Assembly: GCA_016713565.1 (NCBI GenBank)
Contig: JADJOX010000007.1
Location: 734,501 to 798,500 of the forward strand
Reading direction: 5' to 3'
DNA: 64,000 nt
Origin: Ignavibacteriota bacterium
GTDB lineage: Bacteria; Bacteroidota; Ignavibacteria; Ignavibacteriales; Melioribacteraceae
Shown here: positions 8,860 to 17,842 of the stretch, one piece after another
Numbering within the stretch: position 1 is the first letter of the stretch
How the letters are laid out: each line of letters starts with the position of its first letter
The notes under the pieces: model-generated
Told to the model about the DNA's origin: nothing
What the model saw: only the letters and a program-made list of their open reading frames with translations
Database searches by the model: none
Position numbers and translations under genes: made by a program

Positions 8860-8881
8860 GAAGTCCGCATTTACGGACTTC
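8860..8881 (-). terminator. Intrinsic terminator downstream of the M16 pair
   Basis: GAAGTCCG (8860-8867) and CGGACTTC (8874-8881) form a perfect 8-pair stem with a 6-base loop. Read on the minus strand it is followed by TTTTAATTTTT. A second, weaker inverted repeat, AAAAATCT (8896-8903) with AGATTTTT (8919-8926), lies between it and the M16 stop. Confidence 0.75.
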
Positions 8882-8935
8882 GCTAAGTTCTTTTTAAAAA
8901 TCTTTAAGCTTCAGCCTGAGATTTTTCTTTAAATA

Positions 8936-11008
8936 TTATTTTAATTCAAACATCGAATCGTTTAAGCCTATATTCATTTTTATTGATGTTACTTCTAATG
9001 CAATTACTTGCGGACCAACTGATTGAGTAAGTTTATATGGCTGCTTTGTTCCGTCAACTTCTTTATAATCATCCAAATCAATAGTTTGAGTAAAAATACC
9101 TTGCGGTGAATTTATTGTATTTACTTCTCTAATTTTGAACGATGTTTCCTTATCGTAGTAGTGTGTTGTTTTTTTCCCTGAAGGAATTGTTGTTACAATT
9201 TTATAAGTGTCTTTTCCGTTAATTGTTTCAATACCGTCTAATTCAACTTTAATATTGTTTTTTGCGTAATCTAAAAATGAATTTAAAATTGATTGGAATT
9301 TCAAATCTTCCAACATCTCGCCTTCTAAATTTTGAACTTGTCCCATTCCTTCAACCCTTCCTTTTTCACCGTCAAAAATAGTTGTCTGCTTTCCAACGGA
9401 AAAATCCAATTCTTGAAAAAGCTTATTTGGAGCTTTTTGAGCAATAGTTAATTTAACATTCATTCCTTGAACAACACCCTTAAATTCCATTGTTTTGTCA
9501 GTGATTGACGATAATTTTTCTCTTCCTCCGGTTGCTTCAATATATTTCTCAATTATACTTTCGGCTGTAACACCTTCTTCAACTTTTTTCAAATTAGGAT
9601 CGTATTCATTTCCGTAAATATCATAATATTGAATTTTTCCGCTGATGCTGAATTTCTTAAGACCATCGGCAATTTCGCCTGCATTTCCTACAACAATAAT
9701 ATTAGCATTGCCAGGCTTTAAATATTTTTTTGCCATTTCCTGCACATCTTCGGCTGTCACATTATCTAAATTCTTTAAATAATTTTTATAATAGTCTTTC
9801 GGTAAATCATACATTGCTATATTCAGCGCAAAGCGAGCAATGGTTTGCGGACTTTCAAGCGAACGAGAAAAACTTCCATTTAAATAATTTTTTATTCTGT
9901 TCAATTCGTCCGCTTCAACTTTTTCATTTCTTATTCTTTTCATTTCATTAAAAATTTCGGTAACGGCGCTGTCTGTCACCGAGTTTCTTACAGTTGCCGA
10001 AGCGTTAAAACTTCCTATAATTTTATCTGAATTTAAGGAAGAACCGGCTCCATAAGTGTAACCATGTTTCTCGCGTAAATTTTGATTCAATCTTGCAGAA
10101 AATGTTCCGCCTAAAATTGCGCTCATCACAGACGCTTTTATTAAATCGGGACTATTCTTTTTAAGCTCAACAGGATATGAAACATTGATTACCGATTGAA
10201 CAGAGGCATCACGATTTGAAATTCCGACTTTTGTTATCAAAGGTGCTTTCGGTAAAGGGAATTCGACTTTTTCTACATCACCTTTCTGCCATAAGCCCAA
10301 ATATTTTTCACTTATTTTTTTAGCGTCTTTTAAATTTATATCACCTACAAAAACTAAATATCCAATATTAGGTTTAAAGTATTTTTTATAATAATCTTTG
10401 CACATATCCAAAGTTATTGAATTAACCGTTTCTTCTGTCATTACTTCGCCGTATGGGTGATCTGCGCCGTAAGTTAAAACACTTCTTAAATTTGAGGCAA
10501 TAGCTTCAGGATCATCTTTTACGGAAGCTAAATTTGAAAGCATTTGCTTTTTTAATTTATCAAGTTCTTCCTGTTTAAAATCAGAATTCAGCAAAACATC
10601 CGAAAATATTTCCATCAGTTTATCAAAATTTTTGGTTAACGCAGATCCGGAAATTCCGGCAGATGAAGTATTTAAATCCGCACCAATAAAATCAATCTCT
10701 TCATCAATTTTATCTTTTGTGCGAGTTGCTGTTCCTCTTCTCAATAATTGACCAGAAAGTTCAGTATAACCTGCATTTTCTTTTTCGAGTATCGGATCAC
10801 GATCTAATATTAAACTAAAACTAATTTTAGGCAATTTATGATTTTCAATTACAAATACTTTTAATCCGTTAGTCAACGTAAACGTTTCATACTCGCCTAA
10901 GTTTATTTCAGGTGCGGGTCCTGGTTTCGGCTGAACTTTTCTATCGACTTGCGCAACCAAATTTATTAAGGTAAAAAGTGTTAAAAAAACTGCAATTTTG
11001 AATTTCAT
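8936..11008 (-). CDS. Inactive M16-type peptidase subunit with LolA-like C-terminal domain
   Basis: This 690-residue exported protein has a signal peptide (about residues 1-19) and then two M16 half-domains. Where active M16 enzymes have HXXEH, it reads LSGQLLRRGTATRTKDKID, so the zinc site is absent. It is therefore probably the non-catalytic partner of a two-subunit M16B peptidase. It does carry the family's substrate-binding REKHGYTYGAGSSL motif. After about residue 475 comes an extra domain of roughly 215 residues (SIIEKYIEATGGREKL, later TIFDGEKGRVEGMG) resembling the LolA/outer-membrane lipoprotein-sorting fold. The catalytic partner lies 29 bases upstream in the same direction. Substrates of such periplasmic pairs are generally small or unfolded peptides. 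Confidence 0.85.
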   Translation of the reverse strand: MKFKIAVFLTLFTLINLVAQVDRKVQPKPGPAPEINLGEYETFTLTNGLKVFVIENHKLPKISFSLILDRDPILEKENAGYTELSGQLLRRGTATRTKDKIDEEIDFIGADLNTSSAGISGSALTKNFDKLMEIFSDVLLNSDFKQEELDKLKKQMLSNLASVKDDPEAIASNLRSVLTYGADHPYGEVMTEETVNSITLDMCKDYYKKYFKPNIGYLVFVGDINLKDAKKISEKYLGLWQKGDVEKVEFPLPKAPLITKVGISNRDASVQSVINVSYPVELKKNSPDLIKASVMSAILGGTFSARLNQNLREKHGYTYGAGSSLNSDKIIGSFNASATVRNSVTDSAVTEIFNEMKRIRNEKVEADELNRIKNYLNGSFSRSLESPQTIARFALNIAMYDLPKDYYKNYLKNLDNVTAEDVQEMAKKYLKPGNANIIVVGNAGEIADGLKKFSISGKIQYYDIYGNEYDPNLKKVEEGVTAESIIEKYIEATGGREKLSSITDKTMEFKGVVQGMNVKLTIAQKAPNKLFQELDFSVGKQTTIFDGEKGRVEGMGQVQNLEGEMLEDLKFQSILNSFLDYAKNNIKVELDGIETINGKDTYKIVTTIPSGKKTTHYYDKETSFKIREVNTINSPQGIFTQTIDLDDYKEVDGTKQPYKLTQSVGPQVIALEVTSIKMNIGLNDSMFELK

Positions 11009-11037
11009 GTTAATTTCTCCAATTCATTATAAACTTT

Positions 11038-12357
11038 TTAATGTTGAGCGGATTTCGGTAAATAATAAAGTACAACTCTATTTTCTTTAGTTAAATATTT
11101 TTTAGCAACATTTTGAATATCGTCGATTGTAACTTTCATATAATTATTTATTTCCGAGTTAATCAAATTTGTATTTCCATAAAGTACATGGTATGTTGCC
11201 AAATTACCTGCAATCCCCGCAACAGTCGAATTACCGCTTACAAAATCATTTTCAATTTGATTTCTCAATTTCTGAAATTCTTTTTCGCTAATTTTTTCAT
11301 TTATTGATTTATCTAATTCTTCCTGCATTGCAGCTTCTAGCTCATCGGCAGAAACTCCTCTGTTGCTAATGCCGTAAGCTATAAAAAGTCCCGAGTCTTC
11401 AAGTGAAAACGGAAATGCGCCGACATTAACGGCTTTTTGTTTTTGATCAACTACTGCTTTCTGGAGTCGAGAACTTTCACCTGATGATAATAATGTTGTC
11501 AGCATTTCCAACGCATAATAATCTTCTGTTCCTATTTTCGGAATTCTATAAGCCTGCAAAACAAGTGGAAGCTGAATATTATCATAAACCGTATCTTTAA
11601 TCTCTCCTGCCAAAGGCGGTTCGGTTACTTCCGGTCTTGGAACCGCTTTAACGGATTTTGGAATATCTTGGAAATATTTTTTTATTAAGCTTTGTGTTTT
11701 TTTAACGTCAATATCACCGGCAATTACAAGTGTGGCATTTTGAGGGACATAAAAGGTTTTGTAAAAATCTCTAAATTCGTCAATAGTCGCTTGATCAATA
11801 TATTGAGCAGAACCGATTGGAAGCCATTTATAAGGGTGTACTTTATAAGCTCTTTTAAATGTTTCCTCTAAAATTGAACCATATGGCTGATTTTCGTAAC
11901 GCTGTTTTTTTTCTTCTTTCACAACTTTACGCTGAGTTTCGACTCCAATCGTATCAATTTTTGCGTGAAGCAATCTTTCAGATTCGATCCACAAGCCTAA
12001 TTCTAATTGGTTAGAAGGAAGAATTTCATAATAGTAAGTTCTGTCCTGTGTTGTATTGGCATTATTTGTCCCGCCGGCGCTTTCCATAATTTTATCAAAT
12101 TGACCGCGTGGAATATTATCAGAACCTTCAAACATTAAATGTTCGAAAAAATGAGCAAATCCTGTTCTTACCGGATCTTCATTTTTTGAGCCTACATGAT
12201 ACATAATTGAAACGGCGACAATTGGAGTTGAATTGTCTTTATGTAGAATTACGTGAAGCCCGTTATCAAGATCATATTCGGTAAATTCAATTTTTCTGGC
12301 TTGTCCAAAAATTATCGCGGATGATAACAAAAATATTACAAATAATTTTGATTTCAT
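11038..12357 (-). CDS. M16 zinc peptidase, catalytic subunit
   Basis: This 439-residue exported enzyme has a signal peptide ending near residue 18 (IIFGQ). The inverted zinc motif HFFEH is at residues 69-73, and the downstream glutamate ligand lies in the VVKEEKKQRYENQPYG segment near residue 150. The C-terminal half is the catalytically silent M16 repeat. Its length is that of a single-unit M16B protein needing a partner, and the partner is the inactive subunit encoded 29 bases downstream. The pair should form a clamp-like heterodimer in the periplasm that degrades small peptides. A terminator of the preceding glyS gene separates the two units. Confidence 0.9.
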   Translation of the reverse strand: MKSKLFVIFLLSSAIIFGQARKIEFTEYDLDNGLHVILHKDNSTPIVAVSIMYHVGSKNEDPVRTGFAHFFEHLMFEGSDNIPRGQFDKIMESAGGTNNANTTQDRTYYYEILPSNQLELGLWIESERLLHAKIDTIGVETQRKVVKEEKKQRYENQPYGSILEETFKRAYKVHPYKWLPIGSAQYIDQATIDEFRDFYKTFYVPQNATLVIAGDIDVKKTQSLIKKYFQDIPKSVKAVPRPEVTEPPLAGEIKDTVYDNIQLPLVLQAYRIPKIGTEDYYALEMLTTLLSSGESSRLQKAVVDQKQKAVNVGAFPFSLEDSGLFIAYGISNRGVSADELEAAMQEELDKSINEKISEKEFQKLRNQIENDFVSGNSTVAGIAGNLATYHVLYGNTNLINSEINNYMKVTIDDIQNVAKKYLTKENRVVLYYLPKSAQH

Positions 12358-12426
12358 TTTTCTCCTAAAGCATTTCTAATTAAATTTATTTTTTATTAAA
12401 GTAATTTACTTAATAAGGTAAAAATA

Positions 12427-12458
12427 AAAAAAAGGAAGTATGATTCTCCCTTTTTTTG
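12427..12458 (-). terminator. Intrinsic terminator of glyS
   Basis: On the minus strand the sequence reads AAAAAAAGGGAG, a loop, then CTTCCTTTTTTTT and ATTTTT. This is an A/T-rich stem with a G/C core and a long T tract. It lies about 65 bases after the glyS stop and before the M16 pair. Confidence 0.6.
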
Positions 12459-12522
12459 AAATAACTCACTTTATAATTTTTTATAAAGATTTTCTATTTT
12501 ATATAAAGTATTTATAAGCTGA

Positions 12523-14028
12523 CTATCTTAGTTTTTCAAGAAAATATTTTAACAATTCTTTTCTATCTAATCTGATTTGTTCCATTGAATCTCTGTCCCT
12601 AACCGTAACCGTATTATCCTGCATAGTCTGCGTATCAATAGTTATACAAAATGGAGTTCCGGCTTCGTCTTGTCTTCTGTATCTTCTTCCAACAGCTCCT
12701 TTATCATCAAAGAAAACTTTCATAAAGGGACGAAGGTCATTTTCAATATCTCTTGCCATTTCAGGCATGCCGTCTTTGTTTACAAGAGGTAAAATTGCAG
12801 CTTTTATAGGCGCAAGTTTAGGATGGAATTTTAAGACGACTCTTATTTCACCATTCACTTCTTCTTCATTATAAGCGTCAACTAAAAATGCCATAAACGA
12901 TCTTGAAGCTCCGGCTGAAGTTTCAATTATAAACGGAATATATTTTTCTTTTAATTCTTCGTCAAAATATTTTTGCGATTTTCCGGAATATTCTTCGTGT
13001 CTGCCAAGGTCAAAATTTGTTCGATTATGAATGCCTTCGATTTCTCCCCAGCCGAAAGGAAATTCATATTCAATATCGGTGGCTTCTTTTGCGTAATGCG
13101 CTAATTTATTTGCCGGATGATCATGATAACGAAGTTTTTCCGGTGTCATACCCAATTTTTTATAAAATTCCAATCTTGTTGCTTTCCATGAATCATAATG
13201 TTTTTTGTCATCGGCAGGCTTTACAAAATACTGCATTTCCATTTGCTCAAATTCACGAGTACGGAAAAGGAAATTTTTCGTGTTTATTTCGTTACGAAAT
13301 GCTTTTCCGATTTGAGCAATACCGAAAGGAAGTTTTTGTCTGCTAGCGCTTTGAACATTTAGAAAATTTACAAAAATACCTTGTGCAGTTTCAGGTCTTA
13401 AATAAATAGCATTTTCAAGTTTTTCAACTGGACCAAGAAAAGTTTTGAACATTAAATTGAAATTTCTCGGTGTTGTAAAAGTTCCTTTGTTGCCGCATTG
13501 GGGACAATTTATTTCTTCCAAAAACGAATCGGCATTATCTTTATTTGATAAGAGCATTTCAAATTTTTCATCTAATGTTTTATCAGAATTAATTAATAAT
13601 TTAACATTCTCATCTTTTGATTTTTCTAAAAATGTTTCAAATAACTTTTCTTTTTTCTTATCCGCAATTGCTTCGCCTAAAGTATCGAGTCTGAACCTTG
13701 CTTTACATTGTTTGCAGTCAATCATCGGGTCGGTAAAATTTTCAACATGACCTGAAGCTTCCCAAACTCTGGGATGCATTAAAATTGCGGCGTCCAAACC
13801 TTCAACATCTTCACGGTATGTCATTGCTTTCCACCATTCCGATTTTATATTGTTCAGCAATTCAACGCCTAACGGACCATAATCCCAACAGCCGTTCAAG
13901 CCGCCGTATATTTCACTTGATTGAAAAACAAATCCGCGCCTTTTAGCAAGAGATACAATTTTATCAACTATATCATTTCTGTTATTCTGTGCGATGATAA
14001 ACCTCAAATTATTTAAAAAGATTCGCAA
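12523..14028 (-). CDS. glyS: Glycine-tRNA ligase, homodimeric type
   Basis: This is the class II alpha-2 glycyl-tRNA synthetase, which charges tRNA-Gly in the cytosol. The hallmark N-terminal motif KRRGFVFQSSEIYGG is followed by GCWDYGPLGVEL. Class II motif 2 (AFRNEINTKNFLFRTREFEQMEM) and motif 3 (SAGASRSFMAFL) are both present. A zinc-binding-like pair of CxxC motifs (CKQC, CPQCG) lies in the insertion, and the C-terminal anticodon domain is complete. The coordinates use the longest frame, from TTG at 14026-14028. The best ribosome site (GAGG, 14005-14002) instead points to an ATC at 13993-13995, so the start is uncertain by up to 11 codons. The amrB gene ends 55 bases upstream. Confidence 0.93.
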   Translation of the reverse strand: MRIFLNNLRFIIAQNNRNDIVDKIVSLAKRRGFVFQSSEIYGGLNGCWDYGPLGVELLNNIKSEWWKAMTYREDVEGLDAAILMHPRVWEASGHVENFTDPMIDCKQCKARFRLDTLGEAIADKKKEKLFETFLEKSKDENVKLLINSDKTLDEKFEMLLSNKDNADSFLEEINCPQCGNKGTFTTPRNFNLMFKTFLGPVEKLENAIYLRPETAQGIFVNFLNVQSASRQKLPFGIAQIGKAFRNEINTKNFLFRTREFEQMEMQYFVKPADDKKHYDSWKATRLEFYKKLGMTPEKLRYHDHPANKLAHYAKEATDIEYEFPFGWGEIEGIHNRTNFDLGRHEEYSGKSQKYFDEELKEKYIPFIIETSAGASRSFMAFLVDAYNEEEVNGEIRVVLKFHPKLAPIKAAILPLVNKDGMPEMARDIENDLRPFMKVFFDDKGAVGRRYRRQDEAGTPFCITIDTQTMQDNTVTVRDRDSMEQIRLDRKELLKYFLEKLR

Positions 14029-14083
14029 ATATAATATATTTTAGGATTTTGTGCGGTATTGAAAATTAGCTAGTATAAATTAT

Positions 14084-14902
14084 TTAATTATAGATAACAG
14101 CAGATAAATAGCCCACAACTTCCGAAGTATCTCCTGTTATATAACCGGAATCTGTTTGGGATAAAACCTTAGAATGTTCATATTTTTTTTCTTTTAAGGA
14201 TTTCATTACTGCCACAATTGCTCCGCCTCCGCATGCTTCGCATTTTTTTGTTTCCAAATCTGATTGAAGTTCGCCAAATTCAAAATTATTTATATGATCT
14301 ACAATTCTTCCATCTTTCTGCATCGCTTTTTCTCTTTTGTAAAAATGCGACAGATCGGAACTTGCAACAAATAAATTTTCATCATTAACAAAATTCTGCA
14401 ATACATCCGCTAATTCATTGACAAACATTTTACTTTGATCGCCAATTACAATCGGCACTAATTTAAACTCACCTAACGCAATTTGTAAAAAAGGAAGCTG
14501 AACTTCCAATGCGTGTTCGGCTTTATGTCCTTCATCACCAAGAAAAATTAAATTACTTTTTTCAACAAAACTGTTACTTAATTCTTTATTTATTTCTATT
14601 TCGCCAAGAGGCGTTTTATAAGCCGTTCCGTTATAAATTGAAATGCCCGGAAAATATTCTCTATGACTTGGTGAAATTACAATTACGTTCTTAAATTTTT
14701 TATTTAGAATTGTTTTAAACCCGTATGCCGCAGTTTGACCCGAATAAATATATCCCGCATGAGGAGAAATTATTCCTTTAACATTTACAAAGTTAGATTC
14801 AAGGTTTATATTATCAAAAAATGTGTTAATAGTTTTTTCAAGTTCAGATTTTGAACTTGGATAAAACATGCCTGCGACTTTAGGTTCTCTAACAATTTTC
14901 AT
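14084..14902 (-). CDS. amrB: AmmeMemoRadiSam system protein B (MEMO1 family)
   Basis: The start at 14902 is preferred over a longer frame because its ATG overlaps the amrA stop as ATGA and is preceded by GAGGAAG. The 272-residue product is a MEMO-family protein with a fold related to class III extradiol dioxygenases. Visible metal-site motifs are GIISPHAGYIYSG (H48), SPSHREYFPG, DLSHFYKRE and CEACGGGAI. In human MEMO1 two histidines and a cysteine at equivalent places bind metal. The usual third partner, the radical-SAM protein AmrS, is not in this window. The molecular role of the system is still poorly defined. Confidence 0.9.
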   Translation of the reverse strand: MKIVREPKVAGMFYPSSKSELEKTINTFFDNINLESNFVNVKGIISPHAGYIYSGQTAAYGFKTILNKKFKNVIVISPSHREYFPGISIYNGTAYKTPLGEIEINKELSNSFVEKSNLIFLGDEGHKAEHALEVQLPFLQIALGEFKLVPIVIGDQSKMFVNELADVLQNFVNDENLFVASSDLSHFYKREKAMQKDGRIVDHINNFEFGELQSDLETKKCEACGGGAIVAVMKSLKEKKYEHSKVLSQTDSGYITGDTSEVVGYLSAVIYN

Positions 14903-15459
14903 TTTAATACTTCCTCTTCGGAAAATACCGTAGCTGTAAATGCCTTCAAATTCAAATTTTTGATTTTCCAATATTCTTCATAAAGTCCGGCTTTTCTGCA
15001 AAGTGCGGAAAGGAATTGATCTCGGTTCATTTTATGTTCAATTGGAACTTGGGGCAGCAGCAAAGCTTTTCTTCCAACATCTTCCAAAATCAATCCGTGC
15101 TTGCCTATTACAATTTCTTCGTAATTTTCCAATGGAAATGGCTCAGACAAAATTGATATTTCCAATTTTATTTGAGGAAATTCATCTTCATTTAAAGGCT
15201 CAAATCTCGGATCATTAAATGCCGCTTGATATGCCGCATCCATTACTGTTTTACTTAATTCATCTTCCGTTTGAACGTAGCCAATGCAGCCGCGAAGCTT
15301 CTTTTTAATTGTTATTGTAACAAAGGCACCTGAATTTGTTTTAAGAATTGGAAAATCCTCAGAAGAAGGTAAATTTTTGTGTGTTGGACGAAATCCCGAT
15401 TCAATTGAAAAATGCGCCAATGAAAGCAGCATTTTTTCTTCTTGGGGAGTTAATTCCAT
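14899..15459 (-). CDS. amrA: AmmeMemoRadiSam system protein A (AMMECR1 family)
   Basis: This 186-residue protein has the AMMECR1 signature LRGCIGY at residues 55-61. It is followed by TVMDAAYQAAFNDPRF and PLNEDEFPQIKLEISILSEP, the most conserved blocks of the family. AMMECR1 proteins are found in all domains of life and in bacteria are usually linked to a MEMO protein and a radical-SAM enzyme. Here the stop overlaps the amrB start by four bases, so translation is coupled. A DUF4905-like gene ends 17 bases upstream, and tnaA is the first gene of the run. The biochemical activity is unknown. Confidence 0.9.
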   Translation of the reverse strand: MELTPQEEKMLLSLAHFSIESGFRPTHKNLPSSEDFPILKTNSGAFVTITIKKKLRGCIGYVQTEDELSKTVMDAAYQAAFNDPRFEPLNEDEFPQIKLEISILSEPFPLENYEEIVIGKHGLILEDVGRKALLLPQVPIEHKMNRDQFLSALCRKAGLYEEYWKIKNLNLKAFTATVFSEEEVLK

Positions 15460-15476
15460 AAATCCACCTATAATTA

Positions 15477-16289
15477 TTAAACAATTTTATATGAAAATAA
15501 TTCAATTTTATTTTTAAGAACAATCAAATTGTTTTTGTAGCAAAAGAATGAATCGGGTGAATATGAATTTAAATTTTTATTTAAAATTTCAGAAATAACT
15601 TTTTTCTTTTTTTCAATATTGTAAACGGCAAACATATTATCAAGAGAATTATTTTCTTTTTTCACGTGGTAATTGAACATCAATAAATCACCGAATTGTA
15701 ATTTATCAATGTTCGTTACATTCCAATTACCCTTTGTTTCCTTTGAAATTATTTCGTCGTTGGTTTGCTCGTCATTATAATGTGTTTCGGGATATTTGTA
15801 ATCTGAATAATCTTCGAAGTTTACATTTTCCAAAACTGATTTTAATTTATCATCCTCATTTTCAACGTTGCCAATTATTTCACCGGAATTAATATCTAAG
15901 ATGTAAATTTCCCTGCCTTCGAATTTTTTTTTGATTGCATAAATTTTATCATCAAAAATCGTTAAAAATACTAAATCATCATTTTGCCAAATTATTTGAT
16001 TCTGAAAAATATCATATACAATTATTTTTTTGTGTTCCGGCATATTCGGTTTTGCGTAATGGTGAAAAATCATTTTTTCTTTATAGATTTTTTCAATGCC
16101 GATCCAAAATTTTTCTTCCAATTGGAAATTCTTTAAAATTGACTTTCCGGTGTTCAAATCAATATAGTTAAAGAATACTTCTTTATTTTCTAAATCTCTT
16201 GTTTCTATAAGTAACTTATCGGATTCGGAAATAAGCAGCCGCCAAATTTGATTTTTATCAATAAACGAAAATGTCTTTTTTAGTTTCAT
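15477..16289 (-). CDS. DUF4905-like protein
   Basis: This 270-residue protein lacks a signal peptide and membrane segment. It reads as repeated beta strands: FSFIDKNQIWRLLIS, WIGIEKIYKEKMIFHHY, MPEHKKIIVYDIFQNQIIW, IYILDINSGEIIG. That suggests a small propeller-like fold. The block HHYAKPNMPEHKKIIVYD recalls DUF4905, a Bacteroidota family of unknown function, but this is from memory and not tested. It sits 5 bases after tnaA and 17 bases before amrA, so it belongs to their transcript. It could be a repeat-rich scaffold, but nothing points to an enzyme. Confidence 0.7.
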   Translation of the reverse strand: MKLKKTFSFIDKNQIWRLLISESDKLLIETRDLENKEVFFNYIDLNTGKSILKNFQLEEKFWIGIEKIYKEKMIFHHYAKPNMPEHKKIIVYDIFQNQIIWQNDDLVFLTIFDDKIYAIKKKFEGREIYILDINSGEIIGNVENEDDKLKSVLENVNFEDYSDYKYPETHYNDEQTNDEIISKETKGNWNVTNIDKLQFGDLLMFNYHVKKENNSLDNMFAVYNIEKKKKVISEILNKNLNSYSPDSFFCYKNNLIVLKNKIELFSYKIV

Positions 16290-16294
16290 AATTT

Positions 16295-17668
16295 TTAAAT
16301 AATTTTTTTAAATTTTGCAGTAAAATGTCTTAACATCGGAGCTTCATAAATTATTTTATAGCCTTTTAATTTTTCTCTATTTTTAAATACTTCTATAATT
16401 ACTTCAGCAACATAATCAATATGACTTTGGGTATAAACCCTTCTTGGTATTGCCAAACGAACCAATTCCATTGCCGGAGAAATCGTATTTCCGTCTTTAC
16501 CATATTTCCCGAACATAACGCTGCCTATTTCAACTCCGCGCACTCCGCCTTCAATATAAATTTCGCTGACAATAGATTGACCCGGAAATTGATCCGGAGG
16601 AATGTTAGGTAAAAATCTTTTTGCGTCAATGTAAATTGCGTGTCCGCCAGGAGGTTCTATAATAGGAATTCCGGCATTCACTAATTTTTCGCCCAAATAT
16701 TCAATGCTTCTAATTCTGTATTGAAGATAATTTTCATCAACAATTTCTTCCAAACCTTGCGCAACCGCTTCCAAATCTCTTCCAGCCAAACCTCCGTATG
16801 TGGGAAAACCTTCCGTTACAATTAACAAATTTCTGCATTTCATCGCCAATTCTTCATTGTTAAGAGATAAAAATCCTCCGATATTAACTAAAGCATCTTT
16901 TTTCGCGCTCATAGTCGCGCCATCAGCATAAGAAAACATTTCCTGTGAAATTTCTAAAATGCTTTTATTTTCATATCCTTTTTCTCTTTTTTTAATAAAG
17001 TACGCATTTTCCGCAAAACGGCAAGCGTCAATAAAAAGCGGTAAATTGTATTTGTTGCAAACAGATTTCACATCTTTAATATTTTGCATTGAAACCGGCT
17101 GTCCGCCGCCGGAATTGTTTGTAATTGTTATCATTACCAAAGGAATGTTTTCAACACCGACTTTATTAATGAATTCTTCGAGTTTCATAACATCCATATT
17201 TCCTTTAAAATCCGCTTTGATCTCAGGATGTTTTCCAATTTCATTTAGTAAATCAACGGCTTCGGCACCGCTGAATTCAACATTGGCGCGAGTTGTATCG
17301 AAATGCGTATTATTGGGAATAAATTTTCCTGTTCCGCCAAGAATTGAAAAAAGAATTTTTTCGGACGCTCTTCCTTGATGTGTAGGAATGATAAAACTAT
17401 GACCCGTAATTTTTTTAACGGCATTTTCAAATCTGTAGAAACTCTTGGAACCGGCATAAGATTCATCGCCTTCCATAATTCCCGCCCATTGCTTTGCGCT
17501 CATTGCGGAAGTTCCGCTATCAGTTAGAAGATCAATTATAACATCGTCTGCATGGATTAAAAATGGATTAAAACCCGCATTTTCCAAAATTTTAATTCTT
17601 TCTTCTTTTGTTGTAAATTTTATCGGTTCAACAGATTTAATTCTGAACGGTTCAATAATTGTTTTCAT
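16295..17668 (-). CDS. tnaA: Tryptophanase
   Basis: This 457-residue pyridoxal-phosphate lyase would cleave tryptophan to indole, pyruvate and ammonia. Family landmarks are IDLLTDSGTSAMS, IPTHQGRASE, NNSGGGQPVS, the cofactor lysine K257 in MSAKKDAL, and EGFPTYGGLAGRD. The closest alternative is tyrosine phenol-lyase. The C terminus reads APMLRHFTAKF with the histidine typical of tryptophanase, where phenol-lyases have RFF, so I prefer tryptophanase. It heads a run with a DUF4905-like gene, amrA and amrB, with gaps of 5 and 17 bases and a 4-base overlap. No tnaC-like leader is evident upstream. Confidence 0.85.
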   Translation of the reverse strand: MKTIIEPFRIKSVEPIKFTTKEERIKILENAGFNPFLIHADDVIIDLLTDSGTSAMSAKQWAGIMEGDESYAGSKSFYRFENAVKKITGHSFIIPTHQGRASEKILFSILGGTGKFIPNNTHFDTTRANVEFSGAEAVDLLNEIGKHPEIKADFKGNMDVMKLEEFINKVGVENIPLVMITITNNSGGGQPVSMQNIKDVKSVCNKYNLPLFIDACRFAENAYFIKKREKGYENKSILEISQEMFSYADGATMSAKKDALVNIGGFLSLNNEELAMKCRNLLIVTEGFPTYGGLAGRDLEAVAQGLEEIVDENYLQYRIRSIEYLGEKLVNAGIPIIEPPGGHAIYIDAKRFLPNIPPDQFPGQSIVSEIYIEGGVRGVEIGSVMFGKYGKDGNTISPAMELVRLAIPRRVYTQSHIDYVAEVIIEVFKNREKLKGYKIIYEAPMLRHFTAKFKKII

Positions 17669-17842
17669 CTTTTCCTCAAAATCTTAAATTACTAACTTAC
17701 CGTTTTTAAATTTATGAAGGTAAATTTTATCGTTTTTAGAATTTTAAACATTTTTAAAATATGACAAATTTATATTTTATTCTTATTTTATATTCATCAA
17801 ATTAACTAATTCCGCTTATCAATTTAAATAAGGAATAAAAAT

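Noticed and set aside
16295..17668. Tyrosine phenol-lyase as an alternative to tryptophanase
   Set aside because: The LRHF sequence at the C terminus carries the histidine of tryptophanases, whereas phenol-lyases have RFF there.
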